The notes beneath the pieces were generated by a model. The model was given only the letters and a program-made list of their open reading frames with translations. It was not told where the DNA came from and made no database searches. Positions 1 to 8,265 of a stretch of 11,310 nucleotides of DNA are shown here, in pieces. The stretch is from Sphingomonadaceae bacterium (GTDB lineage: Bacteria > Pseudomonadota > Alphaproteobacteria > Sphingomonadales > Sphingomonadaceae). How positions within the stretch are numbered: the stretch's first letter is position 1; each line of letters starts with the position of its first letter. The position numbers and the translations under genes are program-made. The stretch covers positions 8,121 to 19,430 of the forward strand of contig JAEMTM010000023.1 of NCBI GenBank assembly GCA_016462305.1. Direction: 5' to 3'.

Positions 1-38
1 GGATGACGAGGGTAAAATTCACTGCCTGAACTGAATAA

Positions 39-80
39 GCAAAAGGGCGCGAACGGCAAGTGCCGCCCACGCCCTTTTGC
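39..80 (-). terminator. Intrinsic terminator after rplT
   Basis: Two 11-base arms, GCAAAAGGGCG at 39-49 and its exact reverse complement at 70-80, enclose a loop that can itself form a small CGGC/GCCG hairpin. Read on the minus strand, the GC-rich core GGGCG/CGCCC is flanked by AAAA on the 5' side and TTTT on the 3' side, followed by GCTTATTC. This is the usual form of a factor-independent, potentially bidirectional terminator. It begins about 20 bases after the rplT stop, so it should end the rpmI-rplT transcript. Bases 1-38 beyond it show no gene. Confidence 0.85.
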
Positions 81-101
81 GCATCTATCGAAGTGAGAGG
101 C

Positions 102-467
102 TTAAGCTGCCTTAGACAGCGCCGCTTTCGACTGCGCAATGATGGTGCTAAACATCGCCGCCTCGTTCATTGCCAAGTCGGCAAGGACCTTGCGGTCAAG
201 TTCAACATTCGCCAGCTTCAGGCCGTGCATGAATACGCCGTAGGTCATGCCTTCGGCGCGGACTGCGGCGTTGATACGCTGAATCCACAATGCGCGGAAG
301 TTCCGCTTGTTTACCTTACGGTCGCGATACGCATATTGGCCGGCCTTTTCGACGGCCTGGCGTGCAACGCGGATCGTATTTTTGCGACGGCCATAATAGC
401 CCTTCGCCTGCTCTAAAATTCTTTTATGTTTGGCTTTGGTGGTCACACCACGTTTGACGCGTGCCAT
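102..467 (-). CDS. rplT: 50S ribosomal protein L20
   Basis: A 121-residue basic protein that matches L20 over its whole length: N-terminal MARVKRG, the long helical stretch with GYYGRRKNTIR and YAYRDRKVNKRNFRALWIQRINAA, and the C-terminal region with YGVFMHGLKLANVELDRKVLADLA. L20 binds 23S rRNA early in assembly of the large subunit, and in several bacteria it also represses its own operon. The start is supported by AAGGAT about 7 bases upstream (475-480 on the plus strand). It is the second gene after rpmI, separated by about 99 bases that hold a palindromic repeat, and is followed by a strong terminator. No infC lies in this cluster, so this is the split arrangement rather than infC-rpmI-rplT. 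Confidence 0.98.
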   Translation of the reverse strand: MARVKRGVTTKAKHKRILEQAKGYYGRRKNTIRVARQAVEKAGQYAYRDRKVNKRNFRALWIQRINAAVRAEGMTYGVFMHGLKLANVELDRKVLADLAMNEAAMFSTIIAQSKAALSKAA

Positions 468-487
468 AATCTATATCCTTTATCTTT

Positions 488-541
488 TACGTGGTCGCGT
501 GGCTTAACCGAAAAACCGGTTCCCACTTTTTCGCACCACGC
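488..541. repeat. Palindromic mosaic repeat between rpmI and rplT
   Basis: The rpmI-rplT spacer holds nested inverted repeats. The outer arms CGTGGT (490-495) plus GCG (497-499) pair with CGCACCACG (532-540), with one bulged base. Inside, GTGG (499-502) can pair with CCAC (523-526), sharing one base with the outer arm, and AACCG (506-510) pairs with CGGTT (517-521) around an A-rich loop. The core GTGGGAACCGGTTTTTCG on the minus strand closely resembles, from memory, the short palindromic intergenic elements (RIME/BIME-like) scattered through alphaproteobacterial genomes. It would be transcribed as part of the operon mRNA and fold into a stable hairpin. Only one copy is visible in this window, so its dispersed nature is an inference. 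Confidence 0.6.
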
Positions 542-566
542 TTCCTCTAAAAACATACGCGCAGTC

Positions 567-767
567 TTACAGACCGTAGGGCGCCCATTTTTTGATTGTC
601 TTGGCATCGGGATCAGAGATCACGCTGGTGCCGCGGTTTTGGCGGATATATTTGGCATTATGGCTGCTCAAACGGTGCCGCTTTCCAACGACGCCATGTT
701 TGATCTTGCCTGTTGCGGTGATTTTGAAGCGTTTCTTCACACCGCTCTTGGTCTTGAGCTTGGGCAT
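567..767 (-). CDS. rpmI: 50S ribosomal protein L35
   Basis: A 66-residue, very basic protein with the L35 pattern: MPKLKTKSGVKKRFKITATG near the start, GKRHRLSSHNAKYIRQNRGT in the middle, and a short tail ending in KKWAPYGL. L35 is a small structural protein of the large ribosomal subunit. A strong AAAGGAG sits 5-6 bases before the ATG (773-780), fixing the start. It is the first gene of the rpmI-rplT pair. The 107 bases between it and the araC-type gene upstream (768-874) should carry its promoter. A TTGACA hexamer on the minus strand at 791-796 lies too close to the ATG to be a normal -35 box, so I cannot place the promoter with confidence. Read-through from the prs operon is also possible. 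Confidence 0.97.
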   Translation of the reverse strand: MPKLKTKSGVKKRFKITATGKIKHGVVGKRHRLSSHNAKYIRQNRGTSVISDPDAKTIKKWAPYGL

Positions 768-874
768 TTTGGTCTCCTTTGTTGAGTCCGTGTCAAGCCG
801 ACATGGCAGCCCTATTGGCCAGCCTGCTTATTCGGAAGGCGGGCGACTAGCGGGATTCGTATGCGAATGCAAGT

Positions 875-1762
875 CTATTGCCCGTTCGAAGGCTCCGGAA
901 GCTGCAATGCTTGCAGCGGCTGACCCACCTGCTGCGCGCGTGCATGGATCGACGCGCTGCTGATCGCACGCGACATGGCGAGATAATGGCTAGGGGACAT
1001 GCCCATGAATTGATGGAATTCGCGATTAAAATGGGCTTGGTCAAAATATTGCCCGTCCATCGCATCGGACCATTTCAGACCCGGATTCTGCATTGCATTG
1101 GCCAATGTTCGCAAAAAACGTTGGCGACGCAGCATGAATTTGGGGGGGAAACCGAATATCCGGCGCGCGAGCCGTTCAAGCCGTTGTTGGCCCACGCCAG
1201 ATGCTTCTGCAAGGTCGCGCACATTGCTGATCTCGGGATTGGCTATGGCGTGGTGGATGTTGTCAATGTCCGCTTCCAACGGGTCGGGGTCGCCCAGGGA
1301 TTGCAGCATGACGTGATCGAACAGCGCCGCAATTTGCTCCGGATCGGTGATCCCGTCTATTTCGCGCCTTAACTGCGCAAGCCGTGCGAATTCAGGGGCC
1401 GCATCCACCGCACTTGCTCTGTCGGCCCAGCGATCTGCCGGACAGCCAATGATCCGATACCAACCCAAAGGCAATAGTTCCAGCCCAACAAGCCGTATGT
1501 TGCGAAAGCGCACCAATGCGGCCCGGCCCGTTGGCCCAGCTATGCTGTCGGCGGGAATATCGAGCGGTTCCAAGCCGACGGTGTTGCCCATTGCCTGCCC
1601 GCGCAGGGCAAAGCGCACGCTTGCCCATTCGGGATAGAGGAAATCCTCCTGCTCCGAACCATTGCTGCCCGTATCAAGGAAATAATAAGTGGAAACATAG
1701 CGCCGAAGAGGCTTGGCTGGTAAAATGAATTGAACGCTAGCTGCATTGGCTAATGATGACAT
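875..1762 (-). CDS. AraC-family transcriptional regulator
   Basis: A 295-residue protein. Residues about 180-262 form the AraC/XylS DNA-binding domain: a first helix-turn-helix at VRDLAEASGVGQQRLERLARRIFG, and a degenerate second one with YFDQAHFNREFHQFMGMSPSHYL, the usual AraC signature region. The N-terminal part (about 10-110) contains strands and a PEWASVRFALRG segment, typical of the sensor domain (DUF6597-like) found in sphingomonad AraC proteins; its ligand is not known. The gene overlaps hisN by 13 bases (1750-1762). GAGG inside hisN, about 7 bases before the ATG, supports this start. The overlap implies translation from the prs-hisN mRNA. Whether it controls those genes or something elsewhere cannot be told from sequence. 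Confidence 0.9.
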   Translation of the reverse strand: MSSLANAASVQFILPAKPLRRYVSTYYFLDTGSNGSEQEDFLYPEWASVRFALRGQAMGNTVGLEPLDIPADSIAGPTGRAALVRFRNIRLVGLELLPLGWYRIIGCPADRWADRASAVDAAPEFARLAQLRREIDGITDPEQIAALFDHVMLQSLGDPDPLEADIDNIHHAIANPEISNVRDLAEASGVGQQRLERLARRIFGFPPKFMLRRQRFLRTLANAMQNPGLKWSDAMDGQYFDQAHFNREFHQFMGMSPSHYLAMSRAISSASIHARAQQVGQPLQALQLPEPSNGQ

Positions 1763-2528
1763 GCAAGCGCCTCAAGTACATCGTCAAGGCGCGCCGGATC
1801 GCCCACCGATATTACTTGCCCATCCGAAGCTCCGTGCAGCGGCTCCCCCGACCAATCGCTCATCATGCCCCCTGCGCCCGTTACCACCGGAATCAAGGCA
1901 GCAAAGTCATGCAGTTTCAAGCCTGCTTCCACAACGATGTCGATATGGCCGCTGGCGAGCAATGCGTAATTGTAACAATCACCGCCAAACAGCATTTTTT
2001 TATGCGCTGTTCGGGCGGCAAGCCCCATAAACTGGTCGCCGTCATGCTGACTAAAATATTGCGGTCCAGACGTTGCTAGGGTCGCTTCGGCAAGCGCCCT
2101 GCACGATCGGGTCTGCACCGCCGCGCCGTTCAGCGTTGTCGGATAGCCCGCCGCGCCAACCCAGCGTTCGCCGTTTATACATTGGTCAATGACGCCAAGC
2201 ACCGGCCAATTATCCTCCAGCAACGCAATCAGCGTTCCGAATATCGGCCGCCCGGCCATGAAGCTGACTGTGCCGTCGATTGGATCGATAATCCAGCTTC
2301 GGCCAGAAGTACCGCTTTTTTCGCCAAATTCTTCGCCAATGATAGCGTCGCGGGGGCATTCAGCATCCAATATCCGGCGGATGGCGCTTTCGCCTGCGCG
2401 GTCAGCCTCAGTCACGGGTGAGGCATCTGACTTTGTTTCCTGCGCGAAGGTTGACCGGAAAAACGGGCGAATTGCTTGCCCGGCGGCATCCGCCAAGCGA
2501 TTGGCAAGGAGGATATCGGCAGGTGTCA

Positions 2529-2529
<1 letters not shown>
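1750..2529 (-). CDS. hisN: Histidinol-phosphatase (inositol monophosphatase family)
   Basis: A 259-residue member of the Mg2+-dependent inositol monophosphatase superfamily. The metal-binding motifs are present: PVTEADRAGE (38-47), GEE at 65-67, the signature WIIDPIDGTVSF at 79-90 with D82 and D85, and LKLHDFAAL with D208. The stretches GTLIALLEDNWPVLGVIDQ, ERWVGAAGYP and GHIDIVVEAGL fit the HisN (histidinol-phosphate phosphatase) branch better than SuhB or CysQ. HisN removes phosphate from L-histidinol phosphate in the next-to-last stage of histidine synthesis. The chosen ATG (2527-2529) shares one base with the prs TGA (TGATG). A TTG one codon earlier is possible but less likely, and no clear Shine-Dalgarno is visible, so coupled translation is expected. 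Substrate assignment is by similarity; a broader sugar-phosphate phosphatase remains possible. Confidence 0.88.
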
Positions 2530-3464
<935 letters not shown>

Positions 3465-3491
3465 ATGCGTGTCCCCGGAATCTCTTATGAC

Positions 3492-3520
3492 GCTCTAGCG
3501 ATGCGCGGCTGGCCTGACAA
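3492..3520 (-). promoter_or_regulatory. Candidate prs promoter
   Basis: On the minus strand a TTGTCA (3515-3520) is followed, after exactly 17 bases, by TAGAGC (3492-3497). This would start transcription around 3485 and leave a leader of about 20 bases before the prs ATG. The -35 is good; the -10 is only fair. It sits in the 97-base divergent gap between prs and nadE. No equally good pair was found for nadE on the plus strand. Confidence 0.4.
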
Positions 3521-3561
3521 TCGGCTTGCTCCGCTAGTTTGTGGACAATAAGGGTGGCGAC

Positions 3562-5220
3562 ATGACAAACCAGCTTAATATTGCGATGGCGCAGCTTAAT
3601 CAGCGCGTCGGCGACCTTGCAGCTAATGCCGCCGCAATGTTGGAGTGGCGCGTAAAGGCGGGGCCAGCCGACCTGATCGTGTTTCCTGAACAGCAACTGA
3701 TTGGCTATCCGGCCGAAGATCTGGTGCTGAAGCCTGCATTTGCGGCACGTGCCGCCGAAATATTGGCCAAGCTCGCGGCTGCAACCGCTGACGGCGGACC
3801 AGCGATGCTCGTTGGCTCGATTTTTGTGGATGATGGCGCGTTGTATAACGGCATTGCCTTGCTGGACGGCGGGCGGATTGCTGATGTGCGCTACAAGCAT
3901 GAACTGCCCAATTACGGGACTTTTGATGAAAAGCGGATTTTTGCGGCGGGTCCGTTGCCAGAGCCTGTCGAATTTCGCGGTGTGCGTCTGGGTGTGCCCA
4001 TTTGCGAAGATGGCTGGTTGGCCCCCGTTAGCCTGCACTTAAAGCAACGCGGCGCGGAACTGCTGATTTCGACCAATGCCAGCCCTTATGAAATCGACAA
4101 GGATGACCGGCGGCTGGAGCAAGTGTTTGCGGCGCGGGTGCGCGAAACCGGATTGCCATTAATGTTCCTGAACCGCGTCGGCGGACAGGATGAGCTGGTC
4201 TTTGACGGCAGCTCCTTCGTGCTGAATGCCGATGGCGCAGTTGCGCACCGCCTGCCTGACTGGGAAGAACATCTACGCATGACGCATTGGCACCGCAGCG
4301 CGGGAGGCTGGGAATGTGCAGATGGCCCCAAGGCGCTTTGGGAGGAGCATCCCGCCGATATTTATAGCGCGATGGTCGTTGGCTTGCGCGATTATGTCGA
4401 TACCAATCGCTTTCCGGGCGTGGTGTTGGGCATGTCGGGCGGCATCGACAGCGCATTATGTGCCGCTATCGCCGCAGACGCGCTTGGACCGGATCGCGTC
4501 TGGTGCGTCATGTTGCCCAGTCGCTACACCAGCCAATCGAGCCTAGATGACGCCGCCGAATGCGCCGCGATGATCGGGTGCAAGATCGACACTATCCCCA
4601 TTTCGCCAGCGGTCGAGGCGTTCGACTATATGCTGTCGGACAGTTTCGCCAGCCGCGATGCCGACATTACAGAGGAAAATATTCAGTCGCGAATCCGTGG
4701 CCTCACGCTCATGGCCTTGTCCAACAAATTTGGCCACATGCTGCTCACGACAGGCAACAAGAGCGAGATGAGCGTTGGTTATGCGACGATCTATGGTGAC
4801 ATGGCGGGCGGATATAATCCGTTGAAGGACGCGTATAAAATGACCGTCTTTGCCATTTCAAAATGGCGGAACAGTCATAAGCCTCGCATCGGTCTTGGCC
4901 GTGATGGGCCAGTGATTCCGGAAAACATCATCACCAAGCCACCCAGCGCAGAATTGCGACCGGACCAGAAAGACAGCGATTCGCTTCCAGATTATCCCAT
5001 TCTCGATAAGATGCTGCATGCATTGGTGGAGGAGGAGCGGTCCGTGGATGAGGTTGTCGCGCTTGGCTTTGACAGGGACGCGGTCACGCGGATCGAACAT
5101 TTGCTCTATCTCGCCGAGTATAAACGGCGGCAGGCACCGCCGGGCGTAAAGCTAGGAACGCGCAATTTTGGCCGCGACCGGCGTTACCCGATCACCAACG
5201 CCTTCCGCAGCGGCGGATAA
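3562..5220 (+). CDS. nadE: Glutamine-dependent NAD+ synthetase
   Basis: A 552-residue two-domain enzyme that converts nicotinate adenine dinucleotide to NAD+ using ATP and glutamine. The N-terminal nitrilase-type glutaminase domain has the catalytic triad Glu43 (FPEQQLIGYP), Lys112 (RYKHELPNYGTFDEKR) and Cys148 (GVPICEDGW). The C-terminal synthetase domain has the ATP pyrophosphatase loop SGGIDS at 292-297, followed by TTGNKSEMSVGY and the YGDMAGGYNPLKD segment. The length fits the shorter bacterial glutamine-using form. I chose the ATG at 3562 because AAGGGTGG lies just upstream (3549-3556). A GTG at 3541 in the same frame would add seven residues but has no ribosome site. It is divergent from prs, and the next gene starts 59 bases after its stop. 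Confidence 0.97.
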   Translation: MTNQLNIAMAQLNQRVGDLAANAAAMLEWRVKAGPADLIVFPEQQLIGYPAEDLVLKPAFAARAAEILAKLAAATADGGPAMLVGSIFVDDGALYNGIALLDGGRIADVRYKHELPNYGTFDEKRIFAAGPLPEPVEFRGVRLGVPICEDGWLAPVSLHLKQRGAELLISTNASPYEIDKDDRRLEQVFAARVRETGLPLMFLNRVGGQDELVFDGSSFVLNADGAVAHRLPDWEEHLRMTHWHRSAGGWECADGPKALWEEHPADIYSAMVVGLRDYVDTNRFPGVVLGMSGGIDSALCAAIAADALGPDRVWCVMLPSRYTSQSSLDDAAECAAMIGCKIDTIPISPAVEAFDYMLSDSFASRDADITEENIQSRIRGLTLMALSNKFGHMLLTTGNKSEMSVGYATIYGDMAGGYNPLKDAYKMTVFAISKWRNSHKPRIGLGRDGPVIPENIITKPPSAELRPDQKDSDSLPDYPILDKMLHALVEEERSVDEVVALGFDRDAVTRIEHLLYLAEYKRRQAPPGVKLGTRNFGRDRRYPITNAFRSGG

Positions 5221-5279
5221 TCTGCGCGTCCTGCAAGTGGACACTGGAAATCGCGCCGCGTGCGCCTTATTGGAGTGCC

Positions 5280-5687
5280 ATGGCGTTTTTCAAAGATGTA
5301 TCGTTCCGCAACGCAGGCAGCGACCTAATGGGGTTTCTGCGCACGTCCGGTCATCACAGCCCTTGGCTGTTTTTGGCGGCCTGCGTGCCGACGGCGATCA
5401 TCATGTACACATTTTATCTCGATTCCATCGAGAAGGCTACGCCACCGCCGCGCGAAATCATTTATATTGAAAGCTGGCCCGCCACTCGCTCGCTTGAAGA
5501 AACTAAGGCAGCAATTGCCGAACGCCAAAAGTTGAAAGACGAAATGCGCGCCCGTGAAAAGGAAGCGTATAAGGCATTTGGACGGGCGGTCGGGATGGAC
5601 GTCGACAAGATAGATCGCGAAGCACAAAGCGCGCAGGAGGCAAAGAAAGCCGATGCGGCTCCGGCTTCTGTAGGAGCGGGGCAATAG
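5280..5687 (+). CDS. Small single-span membrane protein, unknown function
   Basis: A 135-residue protein I do not recognise. An N-terminal cytoplasmic stretch of about 27 residues is followed by one hydrophobic segment (about 28-47, PWLFLAACVPTAIIMYTFYL). Then comes a Pro-rich turn, a segment reading IIYIESWPATRSLEETKAA, and a long charged helix (about 70-120) rich in Glu, Lys, Arg and Ala that could form a coiled coil, with an Ala-rich tail. GGAG five bases before the ATG supports the start, and coding quality looks normal. It lies 59 bases after nadE and its stop (TAG, 5685-5687) abuts the ribD region, so it is probably the first or second gene of the transcript leading into ribD-ribE. Its topology suggests an inner-membrane anchor with a helical extramembrane part; no enzymatic motif is visible. 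Confidence 0.82.
   Translation: MAFFKDVSFRNAGSDLMGFLRTSGHHSPWLFLAACVPTAIIMYTFYLDSIEKATPPPREIIYIESWPATRSLEETKAAIAERQKLKDEMRAREKEAYKAFGRAVGMDVDKIDREAQSAQEAKKADAAPASVGAGQ
5672..5686 (+). promoter_or_regulatory. Ribosome site and possible ATA start for ribD
   Basis: AGGAG at 5672-5676 is followed, 7 bases later, by the codon ATA at 5684-5686, in frame with ribD and overlapping the stop TAG of the preceding gene. Starting there would add nine residues ending in ASDLRF in front of the ATG at 5711. That is about the N-terminal length seen in other RibD proteins (E. coli has about six residues before the matching Met). By contrast, no ribosome site precedes the ATG at 5711, and no ATG, GTG or TTG exists in frame in the short stretch between. 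Confidence 0.4.
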
Positions 5688-5710
5688 CGCTCGCCAGCGA
5701 CCTTCGGTTC

Positions 5711-6655
5711 ATGGCGGCGGCTTTGGCGCTCGCTGAACGCGGTGTTGGGCGAACTGGTCAAAATCCCTCCATTGGCTGTATCATCGTGAAAGACGACCGA
5801 GTCATAGGACGCGGATGGACGCAGCCCGGTGGCCGTCCACATGCAGAGGCCATGGCACTGGCGCAAGCCGGAGAAGCGGCGCGGGGCAGCACAATCTACG
5901 TCACGCTCGAACCCTGCGCACATATGTCACAACGCGGCCCGGCTTGTGCGCAATTATTGACCGAAGCAGAGCCCGAAAGGGTTGTTATTGCATTGCAAGA
6001 CCCCGATCCACGCACTGCTGGCGCTGGCATGGAGGCGCTCAAAGCTGCGGGCATCGCGGTCACCACGGACGTCATGGCATCCCAAGCGCGGCAAAGCCTG
6101 GCTGGCTTTATGAGCCGGATAGATCGCGGCCGCCCTTTTGTAACCTTGAAGATCGCAAGCTCGTTAGACGGCCAAATCGCGATGGCGGATGGCAGCAGCC
6201 GGTGGATTACTGGCGACGTTGCGCGGGCGCATAGCCATGTCGAACGGGCACGCACCGACGCAATATTATTGGGGGCAGGGACCGTCCGTGCCGATGCTCC
6301 GCAATTGAACGTCCGGCTCGCCGGGCTGGGTGCATATCAACCCCGCAGGATCATGCTTGGCAGCGCCGACGCGCCGCAGGGTTGGGAGGTTATTCGAAAC
6401 CCGCAGGATATTGCAAAATTGGGCTGCAACACGTTGCTGATTGAAGGCGGCGCTGCGACAGCGACCGCTTTCTTACGTGACGGCCTGGTCGATAGGCTCA
6501 TGCTGTATCGTGCGCCGATATTGCTTGGCGCTGGCAAGGCATGTTTGAACGACATCGGGCTTACCCAACTTCAGGATGCCCATGGAATCTGGCAGCTTTC
6601 GGATGCCCGCAGTCTTGGCAAGGACCGTCTCGAAGTCTACGAAAAAACGAATTAG
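5711..6655 (+). CDS. ribD: Bifunctional riboflavin deaminase/reductase RibD
   Basis: A protein of 314 residues from this ATG that catalyses the second and third steps of riboflavin synthesis: deamination of the pyrimidinone ring, then side-chain reduction with NADPH. The N-terminal zinc deaminase domain has HAE (His44, Glu46) in GRPHAEAMAL and the PC...C pair (Cys69, Cys79) in VTLEPCAHMSQRGPACAQ. The reductase domain starts near residue 142, with TLKIASSLDGQIAMADGSS, WITGDVARAHSHVERARTDAILLGAGTV and LLIEGGAATATAFL. The reductase half is compact: the segment between the NVRL motif and the LIEGG motif is short, as I recall for sphingomonad RibD. The true start may be an upstream ATA at 5684 with a good ribosome site. 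ribE follows after 18 bases. Confidence 0.95.
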   Translation: MAAALALAERGVGRTGQNPSIGCIIVKDDRVIGRGWTQPGGRPHAEAMALAQAGEAARGSTIYVTLEPCAHMSQRGPACAQLLTEAEPERVVIALQDPDPRTAGAGMEALKAAGIAVTTDVMASQARQSLAGFMSRIDRGRPFVTLKIASSLDGQIAMADGSSRWITGDVARAHSHVERARTDAILLGAGTVRADAPQLNVRLAGLGAYQPRRIMLGSADAPQGWEVIRNPQDIAKLGCNTLLIEGGAATATAFLRDGLVDRLMLYRAPILLGAGKACLNDIGLTQLQDAHGIWQLSDARSLGKDRLEVYEKTN

Positions 6656-6673
6656 GAAAAGGGTGCAGCATAT

Positions 6674-7282
6674 ATGTTTACAGGTATCATCACGGATGTC
6701 GGCAGCATTCGGACATCCGAACAGCGTGGTGACCTGCGCCTCGTTATATCCTGCGCTTATGATATGGAAACGGTTGCCATTGGGGCCTCGATTGCCTGTT
6801 CGGGTGTATGCCTGACCGTCGTTGATAAAGGCGATGGATGGTTCGCGATTGACGCATCGGCAGAAACCGTTTCGTGCACAGCAGCCGGCATGTGGGCACA
6901 AGGTGCCCGACTGAACCTCGAACGTGCCTTAAAAGTCGGCGATGAACTGGGCGGGCATATTGTTACTGGCCATGTCGATGGTGTTGGACACATCGTCGCC
7001 AGCGAAACCATTGGTGACAGTTGGAAAGTCACGGTTGCGGCTCCGTCCTCCCTTGCGGCTTATATCGCGGCCAAAGGCTCAATCACCGTCGACGGCGTAT
7101 CGCTCACCGTCAATGACATTGCAGATCAGGCCGATGGTTCTGCGCATTTCATGCTGAATATCATTCCGCACACGGCGCAGATGACGACATTAGGCACGCT
7201 TGATGTCGGGCGGCACGTCAATTTGGAGATTGACGTGCTGGCCCGCTATCTCAAACGGATGGAGGATATCCGCGCGCGTTAA
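6674..7282 (+). CDS. ribE: Riboflavin synthase alpha chain
   Basis: A 202-residue enzyme that dismutates two 6,7-dimethyl-8-ribityllumazines into riboflavin and the pyrimidinedione precursor. It has two homologous lumazine-binding barrels. The first begins MFTGIITDVG, contains SGVCLTVV (43-50) and NLERALKVGDELGGHIVTGHVDGVG (81-105). The second contains KGSITVDGVSLTVND (134-148) and FMLNIIPHTAQMTTLG (159-174). The start MFTGII is near-universal in the family. It follows ribD by 18 bases and is surely co-transcribed. ribBA and ribH, often next in the cluster, are absent here. The next gene is on the opposite strand and the two stop codons share TTAA at 7279-7282. Confidence 0.97.
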   Translation: MFTGIITDVGSIRTSEQRGDLRLVISCAYDMETVAIGASIACSGVCLTVVDKGDGWFAIDASAETVSCTAAGMWAQGARLNLERALKVGDELGGHIVTGHVDGVGHIVASETIGDSWKVTVAAPSSLAAYIAAKGSITVDGVSLTVNDIADQADGSAHFMLNIIPHTAQMTTLGTLDVGRHVNLEIDVLARYLKRMEDIRAR

Positions 7283-8058
7283 AAGGGCAGCCAGCGCTGC
7301 TTTTTGGAAAAGCGCATATACCCTATATTCGCGCCCAGCCGAAGTCCTGCACCGACCCGGATCGGGATCAATACGACATCGCCGCGCCGCAGATAGCTGG
7401 CGTTAAAACCGCCAACCAGATAGGCAACGCCCTCTGCCGCTGGGAAGCGTTCGTAGATGTCTTCTGTGTCGTACAGGTTATAGACCAAAATGAAGGTGCT
7501 TCCTGCATTTGCCCCGGCGTCAGGACCAATGGAGGGGCCCGTCCAATAGACCGGCTTTTCGCCTTCCACGCGGTGGTTCAATGTGCCGGACCCGAAACGA
7601 AGGCCGACTAAAAAGGCGCCGCCGCCTTCACGTCCCACAATATATCCATTGGGGCGACCTTGTTTTTTGAGGATATCCTCAATCAGCAAAGCGAGTCCTT
7701 TTGCGCCTTTTCCAAACACGCCTTCAGCGGCGCTAATGAGGTCGTCCTTTTGATAGGTATTGCCTGTCGGCACGGCGACTTGCGCAGCTTCAACGCCGGG
7801 TTGGGTGCCCGAGCCATCCGCGGGCATTGCGTCGGTTGGCACACCATCTTGCATGACCGTTTTGTCTTGCGCTATTGGCGCAGCCTGTGTGCTGGTATCT
7901 GGGCCAGCGGGCGGCGTGCCAAGGTCTGCATCAATCGCGTCATTCGGATCAACATTACTAATCTGTGCATTTACCGGCGAAGCAATAAGCGCACCTGCCG
8001 CCAACAGCAGCATCAGGTAATGCATCGGTTTGTGTAATCCCATTTTCGCCAAAAACAT
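7279..8058 (-). CDS. EipA-like DUF1134 periplasmic protein
   Basis: A 259-residue exported protein. Residues 1-31 form a signal peptide (hydrophobic HYLMLLLAAGALIASPVNA, likely cut after VNA). A low-complexity Pro/Ala/Asp/Thr-rich linker follows (about 32-100), then the conserved DUF1134 domain (about 102-259) with YQKDDLISAAEGVFGKGAKGLA, GREGGGAFLVGLRFGSGTL, WTGPSIGPDAGANAG, YNLYDTEDIYERFP and the closing GLRLGANIGYMRF...RWLPF. The family is named for EipA of Brucella, a periplasmic protein needed for envelope integrity, whose fold is a small beta-barrel. GAGGTGG about 5-8 bases before the ATG at 8058 decides the start over in-frame codons further up (8151) or down (8043). It is monocistronic in view and tail-overlaps ribE. 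Confidence 0.9.
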   Translation of the reverse strand: MFLAKMGLHKPMHYLMLLLAAGALIASPVNAQISNVDPNDAIDADLGTPPAGPDTSTQAAPIAQDKTVMQDGVPTDAMPADGSGTQPGVEAAQVAVPTGNTYQKDDLISAAEGVFGKGAKGLALLIEDILKKQGRPNGYIVGREGGGAFLVGLRFGSGTLNHRVEGEKPVYWTGPSIGPDAGANAGSTFILVYNLYDTEDIYERFPAAEGVAYLVGGFNASYLRRGDVVLIPIRVGAGLRLGANIGYMRFSKKQRWLPF

Positions 8059-8216
8059 GCGGCCCACCTCAAAAGTTATATTTCCCACTTTATGGACTAG
8101 CTGGATGAGCGCATGATGAACAGGCGACAATGCGGGTCCCATGCGCGTCAAACTGAACCTAGGTCCTGACCCTAAGCCCCTCGTTTCTTCTTATCCGTCG
8201 TCTGTGTCAATAACCA

Positions 8217-8245
8217 TTGCAGCCAGATGCTTGGGCCGCTATAGG
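8217..8245 (+). promoter_or_regulatory. Promoter of tRNA-Ser
   Basis: TTGCAG (8217-8222) and TATAGG (8240-8245) are separated by exactly 17 bases, giving a start near 8252, about 14 bases before the mature tRNA. The spacing and both hexamers fit a housekeeping sigma-70 promoter. The remaining part of the 8059-8216 gap holds the upstream region of the eipA-like gene, where I saw no clear promoter. Confidence 0.6.
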
Positions 8246-8265
8246 CCGCCGATGCCAAGCGCACA

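Noticed and set aside
855..868. ATTCG/CGAAT hairpin at the end of the AraC gene as a terminator
   Set aside because: Only five base pairs and no T run on the minus strand; it overlaps the region just after the stop without the features of an intrinsic terminator.
878..1372. Plus-strand open frame of 164 codons
   Set aside because: Antisense shadow of the AraC-type gene, which has a recognisable DNA-binding domain; no ribosome site.
5221..5279. FMN riboswitch before the riboflavin genes
   Set aside because: The gap is only 59 bases and lacks the conserved RFN element; nothing similar was seen before ribD or ribE.
8161..8176. GGTC-CT-GACC small palindrome upstream of the eipA-like gene
   Set aside because: Too short and imperfect to call an operator; such motifs are expected by chance.
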